This document shows, piece by piece, positions 53,775 through 63,566 of a DNA stretch of 64,000 nucleotides. The translations under genes were made by a program, and so were the position numbers. Origin of the DNA: Natronincola peptidivorans (GTDB taxonomy: Bacteria; Bacillota; Clostridia; Peptostreptococcales; Natronincolaceae); the NCBI RefSeq assembly GCF_900111615.1, contig NZ_FOHU01000006.1, forward strand, positions 106,694 to 170,693. The letters run 5' to 3'. Below the pieces are notes generated by a model. It saw nothing but the letters and a program-made list of their open reading frames with translations, was not told the DNA's origin and did no database searches. Numbering within the stretch: the stretch's first letter is position 1; each line of letters begins with the position of its first letter.

Positions 53775-54536
53775 ATGCTTGCCGTAACTCGAAAAGAAAA
53801 AATAAAAGATATTATCCTAGAAAAAAAGAGTGTCATGGTATCAGAATTATCAAAAAAATTCTCTGTCACAGAAGAAACCATCCGAAGAGATCTGAAGGCC
53901 CTTGAGGATGAGGGGATTCTTGTGAAAACTTATGGGGGTGCCTATATCCAAGATGGCGTTCAGAATGATATTAATGTCAATATCCGTGAATCATTGTTTG
54001 TAGACAACAAAGAAAAAATTGCTACTAAATGTGCTGATCTCATTAATCATGGTGATTCAATTTTTTTAGATGCTTCCACCACTTCGCTTGCTATATCATC
54101 TAAGATTCGCTCAAAAAGAGTAACTGTTATCACCAATTCTCTAAAAATAGCCAATAGTCTATCAGAATCTGAGTCTATTCGATTAATGGTAATTGGCGGT
54201 ATTTTAGATCCTCAATCCATGTCTTTTTTAGGTAGAAATACCATCAATAGTATGCAGCACTACTATGTTGATAAAGCCTTTATATCTTGTCGTTCCATCA
54301 GCATGGATTTTGCAGTTACAGATTCTAATGAACAACAGGCAGAGGTTCGTCAACTGGCTATCAAAAGATCCAATCATGTTTATTTAGTAGTAGATCACAC
54401 AAAATTTAATAAAACCTCTTTTACCAACATTTGTTTTTTTCACGATATTAATACACTTTTGGTAGATACCGCTTTAGATCAAGAATGGAAAGCTTTTTTA
54501 ACTGAACATCAGGTAGAAATCATAGAGTGTCAATAG
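53775..54536 (+). CDS. DeoR-family transcriptional regulator
   Basis: 253 aa. Winged helix at residues 5-57 (VSELSKKFSVTEETIRRDLKALEDEGILVKTYGGAY) and a DeoR sugar-phosphate sensor domain (GDSIFLDASTTSLAISSKI near residue 93, VITNSLKIANSL). Members sense phosphorylated sugars. Divergent from the chemoreceptor gene and convergent with mtnK; one of three paralogues in 9 kb. Likely controls the BMC or mtn genes. Confidence 0.93.
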   Translation: MLAVTRKEKIKDIILEKKSVMVSELSKKFSVTEETIRRDLKALEDEGILVKTYGGAYIQDGVQNDINVNIRESLFVDNKEKIATKCADLINHGDSIFLDASTTSLAISSKIRSKRVTVITNSLKIANSLSESESIRLMVIGGILDPQSMSFLGRNTINSMQHYYVDKAFISCRSISMDFAVTDSNEQQAEVRQLAIKRSNHVYLVVDHTKFNKTSFTNICFFHDINTLLVDTALDQEWKAFLTEHQVEIIECQ

Positions 54537-54549
54537 CTCAATGGTTAAA

Positions 54550-54573
54550 AGGCTGATGAAAGCTCATCAGCCT
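54550..54573. terminator. Hairpin between convergent deoR and mtnK
   Basis: AGGCTGATGA-aagc-TCATCAGCCT, a perfect 10-bp stem; the T-tract (TTTT) is on the minus-strand side, so it best serves mtnK. Confidence 0.65.
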
Positions 54574-54581
54574 AATTGGGT

Positions 54582-55808
54582 CTAAGAATGCTGTTGAACA
54601 GCTTCTTTTAATGTATTTAGAAAATCTTCTCCTGTACGATACCCTTCTCTGTTCTTAATGTATTTCTTCGCAGCTGTTAAGCATATCCTTTCGGCTCTTA
54701 CTCTAGCCTTTTCATCCTCAATAGAGGTGATATCTTTAACTTGAGCCAATCCAACAATACGTCTACATAGCTCCAGTCCTGTCACTGCTGCTGTATCATG
54801 AATAACAGTTCCTAAATACCATTTATCAAAGCCCTCTTCTTTAGCAAAAACTTCTGTTGCATTTTCTTTCCAGGATTTCAAGAACTTTTCTTTAAAAAGA
54901 TCTATTACTTGAAGAATCGTTTCCTCAAGCCAAGATAAGTATCTTTCTTTCTCTGTGGGATTCTCTATGGTGGCATCGCCGTTTGCCCAAGCAAACATAA
55001 GGTTTGCTACAACATTACCAACATCATAGCCAATTGGCCCATAAAATGCAAACTCTGGATCAATTACCTTCGTGGAATCCTTCTTTATAAAAATAGACCC
55101 CGTGTGTAAATCTCCATGAATCAAAGCTTGAGCATTTGTCATAAAATCAAATTTTAGTTTTGCTGCTTCCATGCGGAGGGCTTTGTCTTCATACAATTCC
55201 TTCGTAACCCATTCTAGGTTTGGTGGAAACACACCGTTTCTTCCTTGATAATCATTAAACGGCTCTGTATAAACTAAGTCCTCTGAAATCTCGCATAGCT
55301 GTGGATTAATGAAGCTTTTTACCATGGCTTTCTTCTCTTTATGGTCCAGCACTACATCTGTTGTCAACAGCAAAGTGTTTACCATAAAGGTAGTAATATC
55401 CTCAGCAAAACCAGGAAACTTTTCATGTTTCATCAAGGCACTTCGCATGATTTCGTGATCCGATAAATCCTCCATAGCACAGCAATTCATAATGTCATCA
55501 TATTTGTAAACAACAGGAACTAATCCAGGAGCCAATTTTCCTTCCAATACCAATATCTCTGCTTCTATTCTGGTTCTATCCGTAGAAAGCTTGAAATCAT
55601 CTGAAATTCTTGCAGTATCTCCCGCTTGCTTGATAATTACTGATGTATCAGAGTTTTTTTCCCATACACGAAATACATAATTGATGTTGCCATCTCCAAT
55701 CTCTTTACATACCAATTCTGCTTTATCATCAAATAAATCCAGCTTTTCCTTAGCATATTCACTGACATCTTCAGGGTTCATTAAAAAATAAGTGTCAAAT
55801 TTTGACAT
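54582..55808 (-). CDS. mtnK: S-methyl-5-thioribose kinase (MtnK)
   Basis: 408 aa, normal for MtnK. ATP-dependent phosphorylation of 5-methylthioribose (and in some bacteria 5-deoxyribose) at C1. APH-like kinase motifs: [11 protein letters not shown] glycine loop near residue 38, [11 protein letters not shown], Brenner motif [12 protein letters not shown] near residue 230, and [18 protein letters not shown] with the metal aspartate. In the DHAP shunt the product goes to MtnA. Last gene of the mtnA-deoR-ABC-mtnK cluster. Confidence 0.94.
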   Translation of the reverse strand: MSKFDTYFLMNPEDVSEYAKEKLDLFDDKAELVCKEIGDGNINYVFRVWEKNSDTSVIIKQAGDTARISDDFKLSTDRTRIEAEILVLEGKLAPGLVPVVYKYDDIMNCCAMEDLSDHEIMRSALMKHEKFPGFAEDITTFMVNTLLLTTDVVLDHKEKKAMVKSFINPQLCEISEDLVYTEPFNDYQGRNGVFPPNLEWVTKELYEDKALRMEAAKLKFDFMTNAQALIHGDLHTGSIFIKKDSTKVIDPEFAFYGPIGYDVGNVVANLMFAWANGDATIENPTEKERYLSWLEETILQVIDLFKEKFLKSWKENATEVFAKEEGFDKWYLGTVIHDTAAVTGLELCRRIVGLAQVKDITSIEDEKARVRAERICLTAAKKYIKNREGYRTGEDFLNTLKEAVQQHS

Positions 55809-55853
55809 GAAATTAACCTCCTTCTTAAAAATAACCTTATTGCTGCTTTGTTA

Positions 55854-56870
55854 TTATTTTTTTCTTAAATAGGTGGATGCTAAAGCTAAGGCTAGTACTG
55901 CACCCTTTACAATGTTAAGAGAATAATAAGGCACCGATAACATAACCAAACCATTTTCCAGTACGCCTACCAGCACTGCTCCTACAAAGGTCCCTAATGC
56001 ATTGGGCTTGCCTGCTCCTCCTACAGAAATTCCAATAAAGGAAGCTGCCACTGCTGGCATAAGGTAGCCAGCTCCAGCATTGATTTGGGCAGATCCAATC
56101 CGAGCCGCCAGCATGATTCCTCCTAGGGCTGCTAAAAACGTTGCAAGATAATAAGCAAGAGCACGGTATCTGTTAACAGGAATACCTGACAAACGAGCAG
56201 CTTCTTGATTTCCTCCTACAACATACATATATCTTCCATGCTTCGTATAGTTTAAAAAGATGTGTACTGATATAACTACAACAAGCATGATGATGATGAT
56301 ATAGGGTGCCTGCCCAATCATCCTGAAGGCAGGGGTCAATCGTCCTATTGTTGGTGTCCCATCTAATCTAGGCATACCTTGGCTAATGGATCCTCCCCCA
56401 GTATAGGTCATAGCAACACCTTCAATAATAAATAGCATGGAAAGGGTTGCCAGCATATCAGGTATTTTTACTTTTACAATTAAAAATGCATTTAAGCTTG
56501 CTACTACCACCACTGATACCAGCAGAGCTATTAGTATTGCTGGTATAGTTGACATATCATACCAGACAAACATGGATACAACTAAGGCAACTGAAAAGGT
56601 TGAAACAGATCCTACTGACAAATCAAACCCATTTACAGTTAAAGATACAGTAATTCCAATAGCAATTACTGTTACTATTGATATACTTCTTAATATAGTA
56701 ACAATATTAGATGCTGAAATAAATGGCGGCATCAATATTGAAAACACAAGGATTAATAATCCGATGGTTATTAATGTGCCCCATTTCGTAATAAAGTCTA
56801 TTATCATCGATTTTCGGTTAATTTGCTGGGAATTTTCACTTTGTTTTAAACCTTCTGTATTATCGCCCAT
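55854..56870 (-). CDS. Ribose-type ABC transporter permease (RbsC family)
   Basis: 338 aa, about nine to ten hydrophobic segments; GFDLSVGSVSTFSVALVVSM near residue 85, YVVGGNQEAARLSGIPVNRYRALAYYLATFLAALGGIML near 218 (EAA-like loop) and SIGVGGAGKPNALG-type C-terminus. Works with the adjacent ATPase (TAA-ATG spacing of three bases) and binding protein. Likely imports a pentose-like sugar such as 5-deoxyribose, methylthioribose or a nucleoside. Confidence 0.9.
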   Translation of the reverse strand: MGDNTEGLKQSENSQQINRKSMIIDFITKWGTLITIGLLILVFSILMPPFISASNIVTILRSISIVTVIAIGITVSLTVNGFDLSVGSVSTFSVALVVSMFVWYDMSTIPAILIALLVSVVVVASLNAFLIVKVKIPDMLATLSMLFIIEGVAMTYTGGGSISQGMPRLDGTPTIGRLTPAFRMIGQAPYIIIIMLVVVISVHIFLNYTKHGRYMYVVGGNQEAARLSGIPVNRYRALAYYLATFLAALGGIMLAARIGSAQINAGAGYLMPAVAASFIGISVGGAGKPNALGTFVGAVLVGVLENGLVMLSVPYYSLNIVKGAVLALALASTYLRKK

Positions 56871-56873
56871 ATT

Positions 56874-58394
56874 TTACTTACCTCCTGTAGAAAAATATAG
56901 TAGTTCTTCTTCATTTGTTTCAGCTGTTACCAACTCTTTAGCAATTTCCCCATCATACATTACATAAGTTCTATCACTAATTCCCAAAATTTCCGAGAAT
57001 TCACAGGAAGCATAAATTATTCCTTTACCCATATGGGCTAATCTGCCAATTAGCTCAAAAATATCTCGCTTTGCACCGACATCAACACCTTTAGTGGGTT
57101 CATCAAAAATATAGATATCGGCATCCGCCATCAGCCATTTGCCCACAGCCACTTTTTGTTGATTTCCTCCTGATAGATAAGCGACCTTTTGCTTTTCACT
57201 TGGAGTTTTAATACCTAATTCATCAATCATTTTTCTAGAAGCTTTATATTCATCATGAGGCTTAAGAAAGTCAAGAAGTCCACAAAAACTTGATAAACAG
57301 GCTGCTGTGAGGTTGCTATATACTGGTTCCTCCACTAATACACCTTCCTTACGTCTTTCCTCTGGAACTAAAGCAATCCCCTGCTTCACAGCATGATAAG
57401 GGGTTTTAATGTTTAGTGGTTTTCCATTTAAAAGGATTTCTCCACCCTCAATAGGCATGCCCCCAAATATGGTTTTACATAGCTCTGTTTTTCCTGCTCC
57501 TACAAGTCCTGCTATACCTATAGTTTCTCCTGCCCGTACATATAGGTTTATTTTTTTTACAGCGCCTTCTTTTTCACTTAAATCTTTTACCTCGAAAATT
57601 TTCTCACCAATTGGAGCATCATTCTTTTTATAGCTTTCTTCAAATTTTCGACCTAACATTAATTCAACAACCTGGTTAGGGGTAAGTCCTTCTAAACCTC
57701 TTCTAGTTACCAATTGACCATCCTTTAGAATAGTAATTTCTTGACAAATTTCAAATATTTCTGGTAACCGATGGGAAATAAAAACAACTCCTACATTATG
57801 ATTATAAGCAAGATCCTTGACTACATTAAAAAGATCCTGTGTTTCCGTATTGCTGAGAGGAGCTGTTGGCTCATCGAGAATAAGATATTTTGATTCCTCT
57901 GCTATAGCCCTTGCAATTAACACCATTTGTTTGTGGGCAAGGGTAAGATCTTGGACTAGTTTTCTCGTATCGATTTTAATTGAAAGGCGTTCCAATACTT
58001 TTCTTGCCTCCGCATGAATAGAGGTCCAGTTTATGAAGTGCTCTCCCTTCATTTCATTTACAATAACATCCAGCATAATATTTTCTGCTACACTAAGATA
58101 AGGTATAAGAGCGGTATCTACCTCTTGATAAACGATACCAATACCCAACTCCTTTGCATCCTTAGGTGTACGAATTTCCTTCATATTATTATCAATAAGG
58201 ATATCGCCTGTATAATGGTCATAGGCTCCTGCAAGAATTTTCATCAAGGTTGATTTTCCAGCACCATTAGCCCCAATTAAAGCGTGAACGCTTCCTGTAT
58301 CCAAGATGAAATCCACATTAGAAAGAGCTTTAACGCCAGGAAACTCTATAGAAATATCCTTCATCTCCAGTTTTCGTATCTTTCCTTCCTCCAT
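56874..58394 (-). CDS. Ribose-type ABC transporter ATPase (RbsA family)
   Basis: 506 aa with two ABC cassettes. First: LIGANGAGKSTLMKIL (Walker A near 39), VQDLTLAHKQMVLIARAI signature region, YLILDEPTAPLS. Second: IAGLVGAGKTELCKTI near 291, YLSGGNQQKVAVGKWL, IYIFDEPTKGVDVGAK. Degenerate second-half order is typical of RbsA/MglA. 154 bases after the binding-protein gene, with a hairpin between. Confidence 0.93.
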   Translation of the reverse strand: MEEGKIRKLEMKDISIEFPGVKALSNVDFILDTGSVHALIGANGAGKSTLMKILAGAYDHYTGDILIDNNMKEIRTPKDAKELGIGIVYQEVDTALIPYLSVAENIMLDVIVNEMKGEHFINWTSIHAEARKVLERLSIKIDTRKLVQDLTLAHKQMVLIARAIAEESKYLILDEPTAPLSNTETQDLFNVVKDLAYNHNVGVVFISHRLPEIFEICQEITILKDGQLVTRRGLEGLTPNQVVELMLGRKFEESYKKNDAPIGEKIFEVKDLSEKEGAVKKINLYVRAGETIGIAGLVGAGKTELCKTIFGGMPIEGGEILLNGKPLNIKTPYHAVKQGIALVPEERRKEGVLVEEPVYSNLTAACLSSFCGLLDFLKPHDEYKASRKMIDELGIKTPSEKQKVAYLSGGNQQKVAVGKWLMADADIYIFDEPTKGVDVGAKRDIFELIGRLAHMGKGIIYASCEFSEILGISDRTYVMYDGEIAKELVTAETNEEELLYFSTGGK

Positions 58395-58489
58395 ACTTCA
58401 CCACCCCATTCTCCTAAGCAAATAATGTGAAACTGTTAGAGTGAACTGTTTTTCTAAGTTTACACCATCCATTAAAGTATTTTTAAAGA

Positions 58490-58524
58490 AAAGAGAGGGC
58501 TTAGAGTGATGCACCCTCTCTTTA
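58490..58524 (-). terminator. Intercistronic hairpin between binding-protein and ATPase genes
   Basis: AAAGAGAGGG pairs with CCCTCTCTTT. Lying between two genes of one operon, it probably acts as an attenuator or mRNA stabiliser so that the binding protein is made in excess. Confidence 0.6.
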
Positions 58525-58548
58525 TTTATGCTATCTTTTAATTGCTAT

Positions 58549-59670
58549 TTATTTTCCAAAGTGTTGACGTAATATATCCATCCATGGTTCATTAAATGCA
58601 TCAGATATACCCCATCCATCAATAACTTCATTAAGGTTTTCCATATTTGTATCTGGTCTAAGATCTTCTAGTTTAATTAATTTAGCTTCAAGATCATAAT
58701 TATCAGGAGTTTCTTCACCAGCAAATTGTTTTGCAAGTAATCTCATATTTACAAGACCAATAAGTCTAGGGTCAACAGCAGCAGTAGATAGCCATGTGCT
58801 GTTTTCTTCTCTCATCATGTTCATGTCTTGGTTAGATATGTCTATAGATATAATTGGAATATCTGTACGTCCAGCATCCTGAAGAGCTATATGAGCTCCC
58901 TTTGCCATTTCATCCCATGATCCCCAGATAGCATCTACAGTTCCTTCTGGATATCTTGCTAATAAAGCACCTATTCTTGCAGCAATGTCACCCTGTACAT
59001 CTTGGAAATTTGAAGGTCCTACAACCTCTAATGTTTCTATCTTGTTTTCTTCTTCATATCTTCTGTAAACAGTTTCTCTTCTATCAAGCGGTGGAACACC
59101 AGGTCCAAACCAAAGCTTTATAACTCTTACAGGCTCTCCGCCCTCAGATAGTTTAGCGATTTCTCCTAATGATAACTCTGCTAATTCAAAATCGTCTTGG
59201 AAGGTTGTTGTAATCTCTGGAAGCGTTGCTCCATCCTTCTCTATAACAGTATCAAAGGTTACAACTTGCATTCCTCTATCAACAGCAGGTTTAAGCATGT
59301 CATAGGAATAGTCTGCCTTACCATGGGAGATAATCATTCCATCGTATCCTCTTTGAATCGCCTGATCTACTAGTTCTTGAAATCTAGCGTCATCATTATC
59401 TGCAATAAATGTGTCAACTGTAAATCCAAATGCCTCTCCTTCACTTCTTGCACCATCTAAAAATTGTACAGTATGATCATCAGATGGTAAGTTTCTTACA
59501 ACAGCTACTCTGAACCCACCTTCTTTAGAAGCTATTGCCTCTGGTACTCCTTCAAGATCTAGAATGTCCCCACCTTCTGTCTGACTGTCTCCCCCACTAG
59601 GTGTAGATCCTGCGCCACAGCCACTTAATATCAAGGCCATTACAAGAATCAATAACAATACTTTTTTCAT
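58549..59670 (-). CDS. Ribose-type sugar-binding lipoprotein (RbsB family)
   Basis: 373 aa. Lipoprotein signal ends LILSGCGAG (cysteine near residue 18); a low-complexity linker with SQTEGG follows. Periplasmic-binding fold type I: GFRVAVVRNLPSDDHTVQFLDGARSEGEAFGF, QRGYDGMIISHGKADY, AIWGSWDEMAKGAHIALQDAGRTDIPIISIDIS near residue 240. Captures the substrate for the RbsA/RbsC transporter. Follows two DeoR genes on the same strand. Confidence 0.92.
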   Translation of the reverse strand: MKKVLLLILVMALILSGCGAGSTPSGGDSQTEGGDILDLEGVPEAIASKEGGFRVAVVRNLPSDDHTVQFLDGARSEGEAFGFTVDTFIADNDDARFQELVDQAIQRGYDGMIISHGKADYSYDMLKPAVDRGMQVVTFDTVIEKDGATLPEITTTFQDDFELAELSLGEIAKLSEGGEPVRVIKLWFGPGVPPLDRRETVYRRYEEENKIETLEVVGPSNFQDVQGDIAARIGALLARYPEGTVDAIWGSWDEMAKGAHIALQDAGRTDIPIISIDISNQDMNMMREENSTWLSTAAVDPRLIGLVNMRLLAKQFAGEETPDNYDLEAKLIKLEDLRPDTNMENLNEVIDGWGISDAFNEPWMDILRQHFGK

Positions 59671-59832
59671 TGAAACCCCTCCCTTTAATTTAAATAGATT
59701 TGTGTATTATTTATTATGGCATTTATGTTAACCTGCCTTTTTAGTAGACTCATTATCTTCTGTTATTGGTATAATGTGTGCTTCTTTATCTTTTTTTGTT
59801 TCGTTCCTCATGAAGTAACAATATTATTTTCT

Positions 59833-60600
59833 CTAGTTTTCACAATAGCAATATTCTATTGCAACTTTATCAAACTTTGCTTTCCAATCATCCGATAGTT
59901 TTTTGTCCGTAATTACCATATCTATTTCATCAAAATCTGTAATCTTTATAAAAGAAGTCTTGTCAAACTTTGTATTGTCAGCTATAAGAACCTTTTTTTG
60001 TGCCTGCTTTAGCATAACTTTTCTAATCTCTGCCTCTAATTCATTGGAGTCTAAAATACCCCTCTCTAAATGTATCCCGCCACAGGATACAAATGCCTTG
60101 TCAACATAGAAATCCTTTAACATTCTCTCTGCTATATGTCCTACATAAGACAGGGCATTAGCTCTTAGAATCCCACCAGTTGATAGCACTTTTATGTTTT
60201 CACATTCAGCTAATTTTGAAGCTACCTTAATAGCGTTGGTAATGACGGTAATATTACTTTTCCTTTTTATGTGCTCTGCTATATGTAAGGACGTTGTACT
60301 AGAGTCTAAAATGATTGTGTCGCCACTGTTAATAAGGCTGGCACACTTAACTCCAATCAATTCCTTAGCTTTAACATAAGCCGTCTCCCTGATTTCAATA
60401 GGCAAATCATAATGAACTCCACCATTTAAATAAGCACCACCATAGGTTCTGTTTGCAATACCCTCTTCTTCAAGTTTTTGTAGGTCTCTTCTGATGGTCT
60501 CTTCTGATACATCATATTTTTTACTTAACTCAGAAACAGTTACACTTTTCTTTTCATACAACCTCTCTAGAATCTGCTGTCTTCTTTCGATGGCCAACAT
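59833..60600 (-). CDS. DeoR-family transcriptional regulator
   Basis: 255 aa from ATG 60600 (GGTGAAG upstream; GTG starts up to four codons earlier are less likely). HTH VTVSELSKKYDVSEETIRRDLQKLEEEGI, sensor GDTIILDSSTTSLHIAEHI and VITNAIKVASKL. The start MLAIERRQ is very like MLAVTRKE of the plus-strand DeoR at 53775; these two are recent paralogues. Just ahead of the ABC transporter genes, so likely local control. Confidence 0.93.
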   Translation of the reverse strand: MLAIERRQQILERLYEKKSVTVSELSKKYDVSEETIRRDLQKLEEEGIANRTYGGAYLNGGVHYDLPIEIRETAYVKAKELIGVKCASLINSGDTIILDSSTTSLHIAEHIKRKSNITVITNAIKVASKLAECENIKVLSTGGILRANALSYVGHIAERMLKDFYVDKAFVSCGGIHLERGILDSNELEAEIRKVMLKQAQKKVLIADNTKFDKTSFIKITDFDEIDMVITDKKLSDDWKAKFDKVAIEYCYCEN

Positions 60601-60740
60601 CTTCTTCACCACTTTTCTATAATCTCTGCGTTATCTATATCTTTAAATTACTGATAGTTCAAGGTAATTAAGCAACTTTCTTCTGTCCTGCCCCTTGATA
60701 GATAGGTATTTTTTCTATTCCATTTTGATAGCTTTGTAGC

Positions 60741-61526
60741 CTAGCTTCCAATGACTACTTCTATCCCTTCATTTCTAAATTCTTGCAAACAGTTTTCTTG
60801 CTCCTTTGTCAAAACACCTAAATCATCGGTAATAATTTTGTTCATCTCTCTGTAGTCACACACCTGAAAAAAAGCAGTTTCATTTATTTTTGTATGATCT
60901 ACAATAATGTACACATTTTTTGAATTCTTTATCATGGCCTTTTTTACTTCCCCTTCATCAATGGTAGCATCCGTCAAACCACTTTTGAATGCCAATGCCT
61001 TACTAGAAATAAATGCCTTATCTATATAAATAGAAGATAGCATATTTTTCACATAGGGTCCTATCAAAGAAAGAGACTTCTTTCTTACAATACCCCCCAA
61101 TAAAATAATGGTATGATCCTTACATTCCGATAGTTCTTTTGCAACACTAATGTTATTGGTAACCACCACTAACTTTTTTTTGCCCTTAATCTGTTTACTA
61201 ACCTCCAACGCTGTAGAGCTGGCATCTAAAGCAATAACGTCTCCATCCTCCACTAACTCTGCAGCTTTTCTAGCCACTGCTTGTTTTTCTAAAATGTTCT
61301 TAATTCTTCGTTCTTCTAACGTAGCTTCATAGATGCTTTTAGTATTGAGCTTTGCGCCGCCATGCAAACGAATAATTTCTCCATCTTCCTCTAATTTCTC
61401 TAAGTCTCTACGAATTGTCATTTCTGAAACATCAAAATAGTTACTTAAGTAAGCTATTTCAACAAAATTACCTTCATGCAATAAACTAATGATTTTTTGT
61501 CTTCTTACATAGGGAGATATCGCCAT
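60741..61526 (-). CDS. DeoR-family transcriptional regulator
   Basis: 261 aa from ATG 61526 (GAGGTGAAAAAC site; frame open 15 codons further). HTH VEIAYLSNYFDVSEMTIRRDLEKLEEDGEIIRLHGGA; sensor GDVIALDASSTALEVSKQI, VVTNNISVAKEL. More diverged than the other two DeoR proteins. Located between mtnA and the second DeoR gene. Confidence 0.92.
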   Translation of the reverse strand: MAISPYVRRQKIISLLHEGNFVEIAYLSNYFDVSEMTIRRDLEKLEEDGEIIRLHGGAKLNTKSIYEATLEERRIKNILEKQAVARKAAELVEDGDVIALDASSTALEVSKQIKGKKKLVVVTNNISVAKELSECKDHTIILLGGIVRKKSLSLIGPYVKNMLSSIYIDKAFISSKALAFKSGLTDATIDEGEVKKAMIKNSKNVYIIVDHTKINETAFFQVCDYREMNKIITDDLGVLTKEQENCLQEFRNEGIEVVIGS

Positions 61527-61628
61527 GTTTTTCACCTCATAACATTGTTTTTTATAAATAATAACAAACAATATCAGTGTATCCTACTTAGTTTTGTAAA
61601 TCAATGGTGTCTCCGTCGTATCTCTCTA

Positions 61629-62675
61629 TTATTCTTGTTCAAATAGTTTTTTAAGATTTTCTTCAAATGGTGGATACACAATCCCCTTTTCTGTTACAAT
61701 GGCCGTTATGTTTTCATGGGGAGTAACATCAAATCCTGGATTATAGGTTTTAACTCCCTTAGGCGCTGTCAATACACCAAATCTACAGGTTATTTCTTCT
61801 GCATCTCTTTCCTCAATAGGGATTCCTTCTCCTGTAGGTGTTCTTAAATCAATAGTAGGAGTAGGTGCAGCAATATATAAAGGTATGTTATAATGTTTTG
61901 CTAAAATAGACACTCCTAATGTCCCAATTTTATTGGCTGTATCGCCATTTGCTGCAATTCTGTCACAGCCAACAATAGCAGCCTGTACTTTCCCTTGAGA
62001 CATCACCATAGCTGCCATATTATCAGTAATTAAAGTTACATCGACACCGGCATGGTATAATTCAAAAGCAGTAAGAGATGCTCCCTGAAGTCTCGGTCTT
62101 GTTTCATCAGCATAAACCTTGATATCCCAGCCTTTTTCTTTAGCAAGATAGAAGGGTGCCAAGGCTGTACCATATTTTGTTGTAGCTAAGGCTCCAGCAT
62201 TACAATGGGTTAGCACTCCCATACCATCCTTTAATAAGGTTAATAAGTTCTCTCCAATCCTTCTATTGATTTCTTCATCTTCTTTATGAATAAGAATAGC
62301 TTCCTCTAGCAGTTTCTCTTTAATTTCTTTTATCGTTAAATCCTTTAATTCCTTGGCTTTATTTTCCATTCGTTCTAAAGCCCAAAACAAGTTAACAGCA
62401 GTAGGCCTAGAAGTTCCCAGATAACGAGACTTTTCTTCTAATGCTTTGAAAAAAGCATTTTTATCCTCCTCACCCTCCTCACGAATCCCAATATAGAGAC
62501 CATAAGCCGCTGTTACACCAATAGCTGGCGCTCCCCTAACCTTCATATCCTGTATGGCATCCCATACATCCTCTACTTTCTCGAAGGCTTCATATACTAC
62601 TTCATTGGGGATTTTGGTCTGATCTAGCAAAATAAGTTTCTCATTATTCCATTGTATTGTTTTTACTTCTTCCAT
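61629..62675 (-). CDS. mtnA: S-methyl-5-thioribose-1-phosphate isomerase (MtnA)
   Basis: 348 aa from ATG 62675 (AAAGGGGGTAAT site). Converts methylthioribose-1-phosphate (or 5-deoxyribose-1-phosphate) to the ketose. Catalytic cysteine in [18 protein letters not shown] near residue 155 and aspartate in [18 protein letters not shown] near residue 236 are intact; [17 protein letters not shown] near residue 45 is typical. First gene of the second cluster. With mtnK it defines MTR/5-deoxyribose entry. Confidence 0.95.
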   Translation of the reverse strand: MEEVKTIQWNNEKLILLDQTKIPNEVVYEAFEKVEDVWDAIQDMKVRGAPAIGVTAAYGLYIGIREEGEEDKNAFFKALEEKSRYLGTSRPTAVNLFWALERMENKAKELKDLTIKEIKEKLLEEAILIHKEDEEINRRIGENLLTLLKDGMGVLTHCNAGALATTKYGTALAPFYLAKEKGWDIKVYADETRPRLQGASLTAFELYHAGVDVTLITDNMAAMVMSQGKVQAAIVGCDRIAANGDTANKIGTLGVSILAKHYNIPLYIAAPTPTIDLRTPTGEGIPIEERDAEEITCRFGVLTAPKGVKTYNPGFDVTPHENITAIVTEKGIVYPPFEENLKKLFEQE

Positions 62676-62695
62676 CAATATTACCCCCTTTACTG

Positions 62696-62960
62696 TCATG
62701 CAAAATTCATTATTTTCATTTCTTCAGGTATTAAAACACCTATAACAACTCCTGCTAAAATCGTCTTTTCAGCGCCTTTTTTCGTTAGTACAAGGGTTTC
62801 TCCCTTTTCGTTGAAAATAGCATTGCCTCATATTTCTACACCTTGATAATCTTTGATTAAATCTCTAAAAATAACTAGTTCGTAGCTATTTTTTACTGTT
62901 AAGCTTTGTTTGCTTTAAATTTGCTGCTTCACTAATTCCTATACACTTTCCCCCTTTTGC
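62696..62960 (-). pseudogene. Broken ORF upstream of mtnA
   Basis: One frame reads SYELVIFRDLIKDYQGVEI, then a TGA, then GNAIFNEKGETLVLTKKGAE and on to EEMKIMNFA with TGA at 62696-62698. Further upstream a different frame reads KGGKCIGISEAANLKQTKL, so one frameshift and one stop separate three protein-like pieces. It ends just before mtnA on the same strand. The GNAIFNEKGETL part has a faint look of the nitrilase fold, but this is not certain, and the stretch might not be a gene at all. Confidence 0.35.
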
Positions 62961-63486
62961 TTCAATCTATTGTAATAGCTGTCTTAATCAAATATACTTA
63001 TGTGTTCACACAATTTTTAAATCATAATAGTATCGTTTTCCTATATCGTTGAGCAAGTTTATTCTTCAACGGCTCAATGGTAGTCGTTACCATGACAAAC
63101 CTTGAAAAACTTGATGTTTTGTGAGCTTTTTATAAGATGTCAGCAAATTATAACATAAGTGCTGAGGTTTTATAAGTGTTTTTTCATGTTTTAAACATTA
63201 TATAACAAATTTTCACACAAGTCTATATTTTTTTGAATTTTTTCTATCTTTTTTCTTTTTGCAACTATCCTCTATTCAGGGACTGATTTTTGTATTTTTG
63301 TTAATGATATATCATTAATGTAACTTTTATATTTACTCGCTTATAGTGTTTTTTTAATGGCATTATTTGTTATATCTTTGCCTCTATATTAACAATATTA
63401 TTAGCAGTTTTGTCTTTGTTTGTAATTCCACACAAACTCTCTTAAACCCACAGTGGCTTGTTTTTTTTAGTCAAACTAACAAGATT
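62961..63486. other. AT-rich gene-free spacer
   Basis: About 525 bases without a convincing gene. A small inverted repeat CGTTGA..TCAACG lies near 63046-63070. Any promoter for mtnA on the minus strand should be here, but I could not choose one. Confidence 0.4.
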
Positions 63487-63566
63487 TCTGCGAAGGATGC
63501 AGAAGTTTTCATGTCGCAACCACATGCTCTCCCAGGCAGTTTCCCAACCAGGCCCATCAGCGGTTA
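63487..63566 (-). pseudogene. Diverged 5S rRNA 3'-end fragment with terminator remnant
   Basis: Positions 63511-63566 match the 3' half of the real 5S gene at 63883-64000 (shared ATGTCGCAAC, TCTCCCAGGCAG, TTCCC, CCATCAGCG on the plus strand) with many changes. The preceding TTCTGC..GCAGAA hairpin (63487-63506) corresponds to the real gene's terminator, again changed on both arms. The 5' half of the 5S is missing. Confidence 0.7.
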
